A stretch of 40,645 nt of DNA from assembly GCA_041619555.1 (NCBI GenBank), contig JBFKDQ010000032.1, forward strand, positions 1-40,645, in the 5' to 3' direction. The notes under the pieces are model-generated. The model did not search any database. It saw nothing but the letters and a program-made list of their open reading frames with translations, and was not told where the DNA came from. Made by a program: the position numbers and the translations under genes. Of this stretch, positions 17,173-26,531 are shown in pieces (within the stretch, counting starts at the first letter, position 1; every line of letters starts with the position of its first letter). Origin of the DNA: Oceanococcus sp041619555. GTDB taxonomy: Bacteria > Pseudomonadota > Gammaproteobacteria > Nevskiales > Oceanococcaceae.

Positions 17173-18909
17173 ATGTTCACCATCGACCAATTCATCCTGC
17201 TTGCCGCTGTCCTGATCCTGCTGGGCATCGTCTCGAGCAAGGCCTCGGCGCGACTGGGTCTGCCAATGCTGGTGCTGTTCCTGCTGGTCGGCATGCTCGC
17301 AGGCGAGGATGGCATCGGCCGGATCGCCTTCGACAACCCGGTTGCCGCGCATGCGCTGGGCACATTAGGTCTGGCGATGATCCTGTTTGATGGCGGCCTG
17401 CGCACGCCCATGGCCTCGATCAGGACGGTCTGGAAGCCTGCGTCCCTGCTGGCCACGCTCGGCGTGGTGATCACGGCTGCGGTGACCGGTCTGACCGCGG
17501 CGTGGATCCTGGGTCTGCCCCTGCTCGAGGGCCTGCTGTTGGGCGCGATTGTCGGCTCGACCGATGCGGCGGCGGTGTTTTCGCTGATGCGCAATGCTGG
17601 CGTGCACATCCAGGCACGCCTGAAGTCCATGCTCGAGATCGAAAGCGCCTCGAATGATCCAATGGCCATCTTCCTCACCGTCGGCCTGCTCGAAGTGCTG
17701 GTCAATGGCGCGTCATTCGGGATCGGCCTGCTTCAGCTCTTCCTGCTGCAGATGGGGGTTGGTGCGCTGGTCGGCCTGGCGGTCGGCTGGTCGGCCCTGC
17801 GCCTGATCAACGGCATCAAACTGGATGCTTCGGGTCTGTATCCGGTGCTGGTGGCCACCTGCGGCCTGCTTTCCTTCGGTCTGGCCGCCAACCTGGGCGG
17901 CAGCGGCTTTCTCGCCATTTTTCTCACCGGCGTGGTGCTCGGCAACAGCCGCTTCGTATTCCAGCGGGGCACCTTCCTGTTTCACGACGGTGTGGCCTGG
18001 CTCAGTCAGATCGTGATGTTCGTCATGCTGGGCTTGCTGGTCAATCCCAGCGAGCTGGTCGATGTGTGGATGCAAGGCCTGGTCATTGCCATCGCATTGA
18101 TCCTGCTCGCGCGCCCTCTAGCCGTGCTGCTGCTGCTCACCCCGTTGGGATACAGCTTACGCGAGATGTCCCTGGTCTCCTGGGTCGGCCTGCGCGGTTC
18201 TGTACCGATCATTCTGGCCATCTTTCCGCTGCTCTATGGCCTGCCAGACGCGGCGCTGATCTTCAATGTGGTGTTTTTCGTGGTCCTGCTGTCGGCAACC
18301 ATCCAGGGCTCACTGATGCCGTGGATCGCACGGCGCCTGAAGCTGGCGGAGACGCCACCGCCGCTGCCGGCCGCAACGCTGGAAATTACCGCCCTGCGCG
18401 ATGTCGATGCCGACATCGTCGAATACACCTTAGGGCAGCATGCGCGCGCCAACGGACGGCGGCTGGCCGACATCGCACTACCTGACAGTGTCGTGGTGGC
18501 CATGATTACGCGCCAGAGCGCAATCATTCCGCCGCGTGGTTCAACCCGCTTGCAGGTCGGGGACCACCTATTCGTGGTCTTGCGCCCGAACACCCGGGCG
18601 CTGGTGGACTGCGTGCTTTCGGATGTCGGCGAGGTCAGCAGCACCGTATTGCCGTCCGGCACGGTACTGCGGCTCAAGGGCATGACTCGCCTTGAAGCAC
18701 TGCGACGCTCCTATGGCATCGAACTGCAAGCTGCGAAAAATCTGAGCCTGGAGCAGTTGCTGATTGAGGCCTGCGAGACTGAGCCCAGCGTGGGCGCGAC
18801 CCTTGATCGTGATGGCGTGAACCTGAAAATTGAGGAAATGGATGAAGCGCGCATCGCCACCGTGGCGCTGCGCTTGCAAGCCCTGAACGCGCCGGGCCAC
18901 ACGCCATGA
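17173..18909 (+). CDS. K+/H+ antiporter, NhaP2/CvrA type
   Basis: A 578-residue CPA1-type cation/proton antiporter. About 12 hydrophobic segments cover residues 1-390, with the family features GSTDAAAVFSL and ESASNDPMAI (ion-binding Asp region) and WVGLRGSVPIILA. A cytoplasmic TrkA-C (RCK-C)-like domain follows at about 405-480 (ANGRRLADIALP to GDHLFVVLRP), then about 90 residues resembling the CorC/HlyC-associated transporter domain. This three-part order is that of NhaP2/CvrA, which exports K+ to control cell K+ and pH, with nucleotide or ion sensing by the C-terminal domains. No Shine-Dalgarno is seen at the ATG. An unusual hairpin leader precedes it. Na+ rather than K+ specificity cannot be excluded. 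Confidence 0.9.
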   Translation: MFTIDQFILLAAVLILLGIVSSKASARLGLPMLVLFLLVGMLAGEDGIGRIAFDNPVAAHALGTLGLAMILFDGGLRTPMASIRTVWKPASLLATLGVVITAAVTGLTAAWILGLPLLEGLLLGAIVGSTDAAAVFSLMRNAGVHIQARLKSMLEIESASNDPMAIFLTVGLLEVLVNGASFGIGLLQLFLLQMGVGALVGLAVGWSALRLINGIKLDASGLYPVLVATCGLLSFGLAANLGGSGFLAIFLTGVVLGNSRFVFQRGTFLFHDGVAWLSQIVMFVMLGLLVNPSELVDVWMQGLVIAIALILLARPLAVLLLLTPLGYSLREMSLVSWVGLRGSVPIILAIFPLLYGLPDAALIFNVVFFVVLLSATIQGSLMPWIARRLKLAETPPPLPAATLEITALRDVDADIVEYTLGQHARANGRRLADIALPDSVVVAMITRQSAIIPPRGSTRLQVGDHLFVVLRPNTRALVDCVLSDVGEVSSTVLPSGTVLRLKGMTRLEALRRSYGIELQAAKNLSLEQLLIEACETEPSVGATLDRDGVNLKIEEMDEARIATVALRLQALNAPGHTP

Positions 18910-19093
18910 TCAGTTCGAGCACCCGCATGGCTTGAAGCGGCGGCCTGAACCAGGCGCGCGATCGCGGGCAGCCGCGTGAGCCCATCGCTGCCAGCGGATC
19001 AGGGCTGCCCTGCCGACCGGCGCAGCAGGCCGCCTGACAAGCAGGCCATGCTCAGGCATTATTCAGACCTGCATAACGCATGGAGACGCCGTC

Positions 19094-20821
19094 ATGAACA
19101 GCCAGCAGGAGCTGATTGACAGCCTGCCAAAACACCTGCAAGCCTTCGCCCGGGTGCAGGATTACGGCCGCTACAGCGCCCGCGATCATGCGGTCTGGCG
19201 CTACACCATGCATCAGCTGGTCCGGCGCCTGCGTGAGACCGCCCATCCGGTGTATCTCGAAGGCCTGCGGCGAACCGGCATCAGCCTGGAACACATCCCG
19301 TCCATGGATGAGATGAACGCCGCGCTGGCCCAGCTCGACTGGCGCGCGGTGGTGGTCGATGGGTTCATTCCACCGGCAATATTCATGGAATTCCAGGCCC
19401 GCAAGATCCTCGTCATCGCCCTGGACATGCGCAGCATCGATCACATTGCCTACACCCCGGCGCCGGACATCGTCCACGAATCCGCCGGCCATGCGCCCTT
19501 CATCATCGACATCGACTATGCGGAATTTCTGCAGCGCTTTGGCGAGATCGGCATGAAAGCCATCGCCAGCGCGGAAGACCAGGCGGTGTATGAGGCGATC
19601 AGGCACCTGTCCATCGTCAAGGAGGACAGCCATGCGAGCCCGCAACAGATCCGCGCCGCAGAAGATGCGCTGAGCGAGGCGCTGGAGCAAAACCGCAATG
19701 ATTCGGAGGCCAGCCGACTGTCTCGCCTGCACTGGTGGACCGTGGAGTATGGCCTGGTGGGCAGCGTCGAGGATTACCGCATTTTCGGTGCCGGCCTGCT
19801 TTCCTCCCTGGGCGAAAGCGTGAACTGTCTGGATGACAGCCAGGTCAGGAAATCGCTGCTGACCGTCGATGCGGTCGACTGTCCCTACGACATCACGCGT
19901 GAGCAGCCACAATTGTTCGTCACCCACAGCTGCCGCCACATGAGCCAGATCCTGGAAGAATTCGCCCAGTCCATGAGCTTCATGCGCGGTGGCGCCTGCG
20001 GGCTGCGTACCGCCATTGCCAGCGGCAGCGTCTGTACCGCACGCTACAGCAGCGGCCTGCAGGTCAGTGGAAAGTTCCAGCAGTTGCTGACCGACGCCGT
20101 CGACAACGCAATCTACATAGGCACCACCGGACCAACCGAGCTGGCCTACGCCGACCGGCAATTGCCCGGCCACGACAGCAGCTACCACGCCGAGGGATTC
20201 GGCTCGCCGGTCGGCAAACTGGCCGAACTGCCGCAGTGCCTGTCCGTCTATAGCGTCGATGAGCTGAAAAATGCCGGAATCCGGCTTGACACCTATTGTC
20301 AGCTCGAGTTTCTGTCCGGCATTTCGGTCCACGGCCGGCTGCGACACATCGAACGCCGCAATCATCGCAACCTGCTGCTGAGCTTCGAGGACTGTACGGT
20401 GCGCGATCGCCATGGCCAGATCCTGTTCGACCCGGCCTGGGGCATCTACGACATGGCCGTGGGAGCCCGCATCGAATCGGTCTATGGCGGGGCCGCCGAT
20501 CGCGAGAGCTTTCAGCTGTACCGCAATCAGGCCACCACGCAAACCCGCCCTCGCATCACCGCAGACGCAGAAGAGCAGCAGCTGATGAATCTCTACGCCC
20601 AGCTGCGTCGGCACCGCGAATCCGGCACGCCGAAGGCCGATGCCCTGCACGCCCTGCTCGACCAGCTCGCCGCCTATCCGGACGAATGGCTGATCCGACT
20701 TGAATTGCGTGAACTGTTGCCGCAGGCCGGCGCGCGTCTGCAGCAGGAACTCGCGGCGATCGCCCAGCGCCGCCCGGAAACGGCGCGCCTGATCGAATAC
20801 GGCTTGCAGAATCCGGACTGA
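19094..20821 (+). CDS. Aromatic amino acid hydroxylase with long duplicated C-terminal extension
   Basis: A 575-residue protein whose first 300 or so residues are a pterin-dependent aromatic amino acid hydroxylase, the non-haem iron fold that oxidises Phe, Tyr or Trp. The iron ligands are His128 and His133 in APDIVHESAGHAPF and Glu218 in WWTVEYGL. Canonical bacterial phenylalanine hydroxylases are about 260-300 residues, so about 270 extra residues follow. These hold two similar beta-rich modules, around 318-376 and 406-460, with SGLQVSGKF/SGISVHGRL and GFGSPVGKL/YDMAVGARI as matching segments. The end is helical. The start has GGAGA 9 nt upstream. No pterin carbinolamine dehydratase gene is adjacent. 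Similar long hydroxylases occur in other bacteria, but substrate and extension function are unclear. Confidence 0.85.
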   Translation: MNSQQELIDSLPKHLQAFARVQDYGRYSARDHAVWRYTMHQLVRRLRETAHPVYLEGLRRTGISLEHIPSMDEMNAALAQLDWRAVVVDGFIPPAIFMEFQARKILVIALDMRSIDHIAYTPAPDIVHESAGHAPFIIDIDYAEFLQRFGEIGMKAIASAEDQAVYEAIRHLSIVKEDSHASPQQIRAAEDALSEALEQNRNDSEASRLSRLHWWTVEYGLVGSVEDYRIFGAGLLSSLGESVNCLDDSQVRKSLLTVDAVDCPYDITREQPQLFVTHSCRHMSQILEEFAQSMSFMRGGACGLRTAIASGSVCTARYSSGLQVSGKFQQLLTDAVDNAIYIGTTGPTELAYADRQLPGHDSSYHAEGFGSPVGKLAELPQCLSVYSVDELKNAGIRLDTYCQLEFLSGISVHGRLRHIERRNHRNLLLSFEDCTVRDRHGQILFDPAWGIYDMAVGARIESVYGGAADRESFQLYRNQATTQTRPRITADAEEQQLMNLYAQLRRHRESGTPKADALHALLDQLAAYPDEWLIRLELRELLPQAGARLQQELAAIAQRRPETARLIEYGLQNPD

Positions 20822-20971
20822 ACGAGGCCATCACTGCGCAAGGCACTCGATGAGAGTGATTCGCGCAGCGCGATGGGCAATTCGTCCTTGCGGGACGGGC
20901 ATCACCAATCATCATGGCATTCCCTGCCAGATGGCCACGCTTGCAAAGACCTGTCCTTGAGCGGCGCGGAC

Positions 20972-22150
20972 TCAGATCACGCGGGTGTGACTGTCCATGA
21001 AGCGGATCATCCGGCGCAGATACTCGCCCTGGCGCAGATGGATCACATGATTGCCGGGAAACCAGTGCAGATGACTGCCGGACCAGTGTTCGTGCAGCAG
21101 GCGCACGAAACGCGGCGAGGTCAGCCGATCTCCCGCCCCGCCGATCACCAGCACTCGCTCAGGATCCAGCTGCGGTGCGGCATAGGTGAGCGGACAATGG
21201 ACCGCGGTTCCGCCACGCAATTGTTCCACCCCAAGCTCATACAGCTTCATCATGCTGCGCAGCACGCCGCCAGTCGGCTGCCAGTCCAACGCCATGTCGA
21301 TGGGCGCCACCACCGGCGAATTGGGTATGCAGAACGCCAGACGCGGATCGGCGGTCGCCAGCATCGCCGCATGGTAGCCCCCCAGGCTCAGGCCGCTGAT
21401 ACCGACGCTAGGCGCCCCCTGCGCGAACAGATAGTCCAGGATGACCCGCAGGTCACTCACGCCCTGCAGCATGGCCTCATTGATGTGCGCGAAACCGCCG
21501 GAAAAGAAGCCAATGCCACTGACGCCATGACGTCTTTCGGTGCGGTAGCCATGAAACGGCAGGGTGAACTGCACGATGTCGTAACCACGCCGGTAGAACC
21601 ATTTGAGCGCGAACCAAAGACTGTTCAGACCGTACCAGCCTTCGATGACGCCATGCACGAAAATCAGGGTCTTGCGCGGTCCCTGCGGGTGACGCCAGTG
21701 CTGCGCATGGGCGATCTGGTTGCGCGTATTGCGCAGGTATTCCGCATCCATTGCCGGATTCAGGGGCGTGAAAGGACTGCGGAAGCTCAGGTCCACGGCA
21801 GGAATGCCAAATGGACGGTAATGCGCGAAACGCGGGGCCGAGGTCTTCACCTCGACGGCCGGTGGCTTGACGAAACTGCGTCTGACATCCCCTTGCTCGG
21901 CCAACGCACGGTAGAAATCAAGATGGGCGAATTCCTCCGCCATGCTGCGCCGACGGCTGAAGAAAGGCACCATGGATGCCGCCATCACGCTGCCCAGGGC
22001 AGTTCGCAACATGCGGTCGACCACCGCGGTGCCGTGCACCTTGAAAGGATGCTCGGCATCCAGCTCGGTACCATCATGCTGGCGGTAGAAATCCGCAGGC
22101 AGGGTCTCCCACCAGTAGGCTGGGCGTTTGGGCACAACAGCAAGTTTCAT
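20972..22150 (-). CDS. Alpha/beta hydrolase family protein
   Basis: A 392-residue alpha/beta hydrolase. The oxyanion strand FVHGVIEGWYG is near residue 165. The nucleophile elbow GISGLSLGGYHA places the catalytic Ser at residue 255. GGAGDRLTSPR probably supplies the acid and WFPGNHVIHL the histidine. About 155 residues before the core form an unusual N-terminal region with basic and hydrophobic patches (FFSRRR). No signal peptide is seen. The start is supported by AGGA 7 nt upstream. It is divergent from the SDR gene across about 260 bp, in which I see no confident promoter. The substrate is unknown; the neighbourhood suggests a lipid or steroid ester, by inference. Confidence 0.82.
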   Translation of the reverse strand: MKLAVVPKRPAYWWETLPADFYRQHDGTELDAEHPFKVHGTAVVDRMLRTALGSVMAASMVPFFSRRRSMAEEFAHLDFYRALAEQGDVRRSFVKPPAVEVKTSAPRFAHYRPFGIPAVDLSFRSPFTPLNPAMDAEYLRNTRNQIAHAQHWRHPQGPRKTLIFVHGVIEGWYGLNSLWFALKWFYRRGYDIVQFTLPFHGYRTERRHGVSGIGFFSGGFAHINEAMLQGVSDLRVILDYLFAQGAPSVGISGLSLGGYHAAMLATADPRLAFCIPNSPVVAPIDMALDWQPTGGVLRSMMKLYELGVEQLRGGTAVHCPLTYAAPQLDPERVLVIGGAGDRLTSPRFVRLLHEHWSGSHLHWFPGNHVIHLRQGEYLRRMIRFMDSHTRVI

Positions 22151-22409
22151 CCGGCATCCTGAATTCAGATCGAGGCGCCAATATACAAAGATTCAGCCGC
22201 CCTGGCGCACGAACAGGCGGCGGATTGCCCCGCCCGCTGCAAGGCACCGGTGGGTGTCCACCACCTGGCATTCGATCATGACAGCGCTGGAGTGGACCGC
22301 GTGCGGCGGCTCGAAGACAATGGCTCCGACCCGCAACTACGCCAAATTGATGAGTCTTCCTTAATTCAACCGTCGTATGGTTGGCTTCCGCATTGCACAA
22401 GGTAAGCTG

Positions 22410-23216
22410 GTGATCCTGTTCCCTGAATTTCATCAACGCTACGGCCCCTGGGCCGTGGTGGCTGGAGCCTCCGAAGGCATCGGCCGCGCCTACGCCCAGG
22501 TTCTGGCGGAACGCGGTCTGAACCTGCTGCTGATTGCGCGCCGCCGCGAACCGCTGGAACAGCAAGCCCGGTTGATCGAGCGGCGCTATCGCGTGCAGGT
22601 TCGCCCGGTCGCGCTGGATCTGGCCTGCACCGATCTTGAGCAGCGCTTTGCCCAGGCCTGTCAGGGCCTGGATATCGGACTGCTGGTGTACAACGCCTGT
22701 TTCTCGCGGGTGGCCGATTTTCGCGACACGCCACTGCATGAGCACCTGGCCACCCTGGACGTGAATTGCCGCGGCCCCCTGACCCTGTGTCATGGCCTGA
22801 TCCCGCCACTGCTTGAACGCGGCCGTGGTGGCATCATCCTGATGTCGAGCATGTCCGGCTTTCAGGGCACCGCGATGGTGGCCAGCTACGCCGCTTCGAA
22901 AGCCTATAACATCAACCTGGCCGAAGGACTTTGGGCGGAACTCAAGGACAGCGGCATCGATGTCATGGCCTGTGTCGCCGGCGCCACCTCCACGCCGGGC
23001 TTCGAAAGCGTCACGCCGGAGGACCGCCGGGCCCAGGTATTTCCGATGCGCGCCGAAGCCGTCGCCCGCGAGGGCATCAGCGCCCTGGGCAAACGGCCGG
23101 TCCATGTGGTCGGTCGCCTCAATCGCAGCGTCGATGCCGTGGGCCGACTGATGAGCCGCAAGCGGCGGACCCGCTTCTTCAGCAAGGCCACCCAGAATGT
23201 CTACCGCGATTCCTGA
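22410..23216 (+). CDS. Short-chain dehydrogenase/reductase
   Basis: A 268-residue classical SDR. The cofactor loop GASEGIG (19-25), the NAC segment (VYNACFS), catalytic Ser146 or Ser147 and the YAASK box (Tyr160, Lys164) are all present, so it should be an active NAD(P)-dependent oxidoreductase of alcohol/ketone groups. The start chosen is a GTG with AAGG 8 nt upstream, giving the short lead MILFPEFHQRYGPW usual for this subgroup. An ATG at 22377, without a ribosome site, would add 11 residues. It overlaps or closely precedes the next dehydrogenase gene and begins a four-gene plus-strand series. The C-terminus is basic (SRKRRTRFFSK), possibly membrane-associating. Confidence 0.88.
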   Translation: MILFPEFHQRYGPWAVVAGASEGIGRAYAQVLAERGLNLLLIARRREPLEQQARLIERRYRVQVRPVALDLACTDLEQRFAQACQGLDIGLLVYNACFSRVADFRDTPLHEHLATLDVNCRGPLTLCHGLIPPLLERGRGGIILMSSMSGFQGTAMVASYAASKAYNINLAEGLWAELKDSGIDVMACVAGATSTPGFESVTPEDRRAQVFPMRAEAVAREGISALGKRPVHVVGRLNRSVDAVGRLMSRKRRTRFFSKATQNVYRDS

Positions 23217-24327
23217 ACTTCAAGCAGAACCCATCATGAGCCAGACCACACCTCCCCCCGCCCCTGTCTTTCGTCCCGATGAACTCGGCGCTACCTGCCT
23301 GGTCACCGGCGGCGCCGGCTATCTCGGCTCCGCCCTGGTCCGTCGTCTGGCCCAGTTGGGCTGCCAGGTGCACAGCCTGGATGTGATTCCGCACAGCCAT
23401 GACGGGCTGGACAATGTGCAATGTTTCACCGGCGACCTGCGCAACTACGCCGAGATCGAACCCGCCTTTGCGGGCGTTGACAGCGTGTTTCACACCGCCG
23501 CCCTGATCAATCTGCTCAGCCTGTACCGACCGGCGGAAAAACGCATGGTTTACGAGGTCAACTGCATCGGCACGCAGAACGTGCTGCGGGCCGCGGCGGC
23601 GGCCGGCAGCCAGGCCCTGGTGCACACCAGCACTTTCAATGTGGTGCTGGACCGGGTGCTGAACAACCAGGATGAATCCCTGCCCTACGCGCGCAAGACC
23701 CGGGATCTGTACTCCCAGACCAAGATCGAAGCCGAACGCATGGTGCTCAAGGCCGACGGCGAAAATGGCCTGCGCACCTGTGCCCTGCGACCAGGCGGCA
23801 TCTGGGGCTGCGATACCCGCTCGCTGATGATCCGCAGCTTTCTCGAGCAGCTCGCCGATGGCCGTTTCAAGGTGATGATCGGCAATGGCAAGGCCACGAT
23901 GGACAATACCCACATCGACAACCTCATCGACGCCCAGCTGCTGTCCGCACGCAGCCTGCGGCAGGCCCCGCAGGGTGTCGGTGGTGAAGCTTTCTTCATC
24001 ACCGATAACGAAGCGGTCAATGGTCTGAAATGGTTTCAGCCGCTGGTCGAGGCGCTGGGCGAGAAGTTCCCCCGCCTGACCCTGCCCAGCAGCCTGATGC
24101 GTGCGGTCAGCGGGGCGATGGAACTGGCCCATTTCCTGGGCGCGCCGGAGCCTTTGCTGACCTACCGCGGCATCCGCAACCTGACCGAAAGCTCCAGTTT
24201 CCGCATCGACAAGGCGCATGAACGTCTGGGTTATGCTCCGCGTTTTCAGCGCGCCAACGGCTTTCCCCTGCTGCTGGATGAAGCCCGTGCGCTGGTCGAA
24301 TCCCGCCGCGGGGCCGTTGCCGCATGA
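23197..24327 (+). CDS. NAD-dependent epimerase/3-beta-hydroxysteroid dehydrogenase-like protein
   Basis: A 376-residue extended SDR of the 3-beta-hydroxysteroid dehydrogenase/OleD-like type. It has the Rossmann loop TGGAGYLG (37-44), the LDV acidic strand end, HTAALINL, catalytic Tyr172 and Lys176 in YSQTK, and LRPGGIWG. Family members oxidise 3-beta-hydroxysteroids or reduce beta-keto acyl products; I cannot choose between them. The start used has AAGG 9 nt upstream and overlaps the SDR gene by 20 nt; an ATG at 23236 (MSQTTPP) is an equally possible start. Its stop overlaps the next start as ATGA, indicating translational coupling. No oleA or oleC homologue is in the window, which argues against an olefin pathway here. 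Confidence 0.87.
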   Translation: MSTAIPELQAEPIMSQTTPPPAPVFRPDELGATCLVTGGAGYLGSALVRRLAQLGCQVHSLDVIPHSHDGLDNVQCFTGDLRNYAEIEPAFAGVDSVFHTAALINLLSLYRPAEKRMVYEVNCIGTQNVLRAAAAAGSQALVHTSTFNVVLDRVLNNQDESLPYARKTRDLYSQTKIEAERMVLKADGENGLRTCALRPGGIWGCDTRSLMIRSFLEQLADGRFKVMIGNGKATMDNTHIDNLIDAQLLSARSLRQAPQGVGGEAFFITDNEAVNGLKWFQPLVEALGEKFPRLTLPSSLMRAVSGAMELAHFLGAPEPLLTYRGIRNLTESSSFRIDKAHERLGYAPRFQRANGFPLLLDEARALVESRRGAVAA

Positions 24328-25121
24328 TCAAGCTCATCTACCTGCTCTGGCCGCGCAGCCCGATGGCACCGTCGGCGCGCCGCGAGGTCTTGCTTGAGGA
24401 CAGTGCACCCCGCCTGTTGCGGACCGGCATCGCAGGTCTGCAGATCAATATTGCGGATGATCTTGCCACCGTCCCATCCCCTGCCCCGACCCCGCTCTTC
24501 AGCGAGGCTTTTGTCGCCCAGGTCAATGTCTGGACCGACGATGAAGCGCACGCCCTGCCCTGCGCGGACATCCTGCGCAGCGCCGGGTTTCAGCTCGCGG
24601 CCTATCGCGTCGATGAGTGGATCTATACCGAGTATGGGGAACATCCGCATGCAGGCGGCTCGCGCGACTGGCCCGATGGCCAGCGCAGCCCCGGCATCCT
24701 CGCGGTCACGCTGTTGCGCAAACCGCGCGGCCTGGCCCGTGATGCCTGGCTGCAACGCTGGTTCGGCCACCAGTCGCCGATGAGCGAATGGATGCAGCCG
24801 CGGGCCCGCTATGTGCGCCATCTGATCGAGGAGGTATTGACGCCCGGCGCGGAGGCCATCGACGGCCTGGTCGAGGAAGACTGGCCATCGGGCGAACATG
24901 TGACCAATCCGAAACTTTTCTATGGTGCGCGCAACTGGTTCGGCGTACTGCGCAACATGGCCATCATGCTGCATTCGGTCACCCGCATCCTCAATCTTCT
25001 GAACATCACCACCGTCATGATGAGCGAATATTTCATCAAGACGCCGCCAGGCATCGCGCCGATCCGGACCGCGCCAGCGGTGGAGGATGATGCACCCGCC
25101 CGTGACAGGGCCACGGCCTGA
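24324..25121 (+). CDS. Tandem EthD-like (dimeric alpha-beta barrel) protein
   Basis: A 265-residue protein without a known function. It starts MIKLIYLLWPR, the opening strand of EthD/dimeric alpha-beta-barrel proteins, and a second similar half begins near residue 125 (GILAVTLLRKPRGL, then WFGHQSPMSEWMQPRARYVRH). It therefore looks like two ferredoxin-like units fused into one chain, mimicking the usual homodimer. The last 40 residues contain MSEYFIKTPPG and an alanine-rich acidic tail. EthD relatives are small accessory or catalytic proteins in degradation and polyketide-type pathways. It is coupled to the upstream dehydrogenase by ATGA and is followed after 57 bp by the serine hydrolase gene, so it probably acts on the same substrate. 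Confidence 0.75.
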   Translation: MIKLIYLLWPRSPMAPSARREVLLEDSAPRLLRTGIAGLQINIADDLATVPSPAPTPLFSEAFVAQVNVWTDDEAHALPCADILRSAGFQLAAYRVDEWIYTEYGEHPHAGGSRDWPDGQRSPGILAVTLLRKPRGLARDAWLQRWFGHQSPMSEWMQPRARYVRHLIEEVLTPGAEAIDGLVEEDWPSGEHVTNPKLFYGARNWFGVLRNMAIMLHSVTRILNLLNITTVMMSEYFIKTPPGIAPIRTAPAVEDDAPARDRATA

Positions 25122-25178
25122 GCCTATGATCCACTCCCGTTTACGTCCTGCAAGCGCACAGATTCCCGGAGCCCCGCG

Positions 25179-26444
25179 TTGAACAACCCCTTGAAGTCCC
25201 GCCTCATCCGCCTGCCGAAATCCCTGGATGCGGTGACCGACATCCGGCACGAGGATGAAACCGACCCCAAGGATCTGGGCCTGCCCGCCTCAACGCCTGG
25301 CACGATCTGGCGCGGGGTGGAAAAGCTCTATGCCAGCCGGGCAATTCCCGGGATTTCTCTGGCGATTCGCCACAAGGGCAAGATCGTGCTCAACCGCAGC
25401 CTCGGCCATGCCCGGGGCAACGGCCCGGATGATGGCGCGGACAGCGTGAAGATGCCGATGAGCACACAGACCCCTGTGTGCCTGTTTTCCGCCTCCAAGG
25501 CGATCACCGCGATGCTGGTCCACAAGCTGTCCGAGGAAGGCCTGATCCGTCTGCATGATCCGGTGGCCGAGTACATTCCGGAATTCGGCACCAAGGGCAA
25601 GCAATACATCACGGTCGGCCAGGTGCTCTCGCACAAGGGCGGCATTCCGATCATCAAGCAGAAAACCCCGGATCCCAGCATCCTCTGGGATTGGGATGCC
25701 TGCGTGCAGATGCTCTGCGATGCCCGTCCTCGCAAAGATGCCGGCAACACCCAGGCCTATCACGCGATCACCGGCGGCTTCATCCTGGGCGAGGTCATGC
25801 GTCGGGTCAGCGGCCAGGAACTTCCGGTCATCCAGCAGAGCCGGATCGCGGATCCGCTGGGCAGCCAATTCATGACCCTGGGCCTGCCCAAGCCCCATCA
25901 GGACCAGGCCGCCCTGAACTACCACACCGGCATCAGCGAGGTGTTTCCGCTCAGTCAGCTGGTGAAGCGCGCATTGGGCGGCAGCTTCGAAATGGTCTGC
26001 GACGTATCCAACAGCAGCGACTACATGGATGCGCAGATTCCAGCGGGAAACATCTATGCCACCGCACTGGATGCCTGCGATTTCTTCCAGTGCCTGCTCA
26101 ATGGCGGCAGCTTCAATGGCAACCGGGTGTTCTCCCGCGCCACCGTGGCACGCGCGATCAGCGAAGCTTCAGCCCGGCAGATCGACCGCACCCTGTTCGT
26201 GCCGCTGCGCACCAGCGAAGGTTTCATGCTGGGCGACTCCCCCTATGGGATGTATGGCCCGCGGACTCGCGATGCGTTCGGCCATCTGGGTTTCATCTGC
26301 ATCTACTGCTGGGCCGACCCGACCCGAGACATTTCCGTTTCCCTGCTGACCACCGGCAAGCCGCTGATTTCAGGCCATCTGCCGCCGCTGTTCGGCCTGC
26401 TCAACACGATCAACAAAGCCTTTCCGAGTTTCGCCGCGCCGTAA
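25179..26444 (+). CDS. Serine hydrolase, beta-lactamase/EstB family
   Basis: A 421-residue class C beta-lactamase-family serine hydrolase. The nucleophile motif is S104-A-S-K107 in CLFSASKAIT. The second motif, normally Tyr-x-Asn, reads Tyr194-His-Ala, as in esterase rather than penicillin-binding branches, and the HxG element is FGHLGF. QVLSHKGGIP corresponds to the LLSHTSG element of the family. There is no signal peptide, so it is likely cytoplasmic. An esterase or transesterase role is more likely than beta-lactam cleavage. The start is TTG with GGAG 8 nt upstream. It is the last gene of the plus-strand series and converges with the third WS/DGAT gene. Confidence 0.87.
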   Translation: MNNPLKSRLIRLPKSLDAVTDIRHEDETDPKDLGLPASTPGTIWRGVEKLYASRAIPGISLAIRHKGKIVLNRSLGHARGNGPDDGADSVKMPMSTQTPVCLFSASKAITAMLVHKLSEEGLIRLHDPVAEYIPEFGTKGKQYITVGQVLSHKGGIPIIKQKTPDPSILWDWDACVQMLCDARPRKDAGNTQAYHAITGGFILGEVMRRVSGQELPVIQQSRIADPLGSQFMTLGLPKPHQDQAALNYHTGISEVFPLSQLVKRALGGSFEMVCDVSNSSDYMDAQIPAGNIYATALDACDFFQCLLNGGSFNGNRVFSRATVARAISEASARQIDRTLFVPLRTSEGFMLGDSPYGMYGPRTRDAFGHLGFICIYCWADPTRDISVSLLTTGKPLISGHLPPLFGLLNTINKAFPSFAAP

Positions 26445-26474
26445 CGCGGACGGCACACCGCCGCCGCCGAACAG

Positions 26475-26502
26475 GGCGCCGGTCCTGCGCTCGACCGGTG
26501 CC
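26475..26502 (+). terminator. GC-rich hairpin between convergent genes
   Basis: GGCGCCGGT and ACCGGTGCC form a 9-bp stem with one G-U pair and a 10-nt loop, 30 bp after the serine hydrolase stop and 30 bp beyond the end of the convergent WS/DGAT gene. No T-run follows, so intrinsic termination is uncertain. Its position supports a transcript-end function. Confidence 0.4.
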
Positions 26503-26531
26503 CAGTATGCCCGCAAGCGAGGGCCGTCGCC

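Noticed and set aside
19052..20650. 532-codon open frame on the minus strand
   Set aside because: It is antisense to the aromatic hydroxylase gene, has no family motifs, and reflects codon bias on the other strand.
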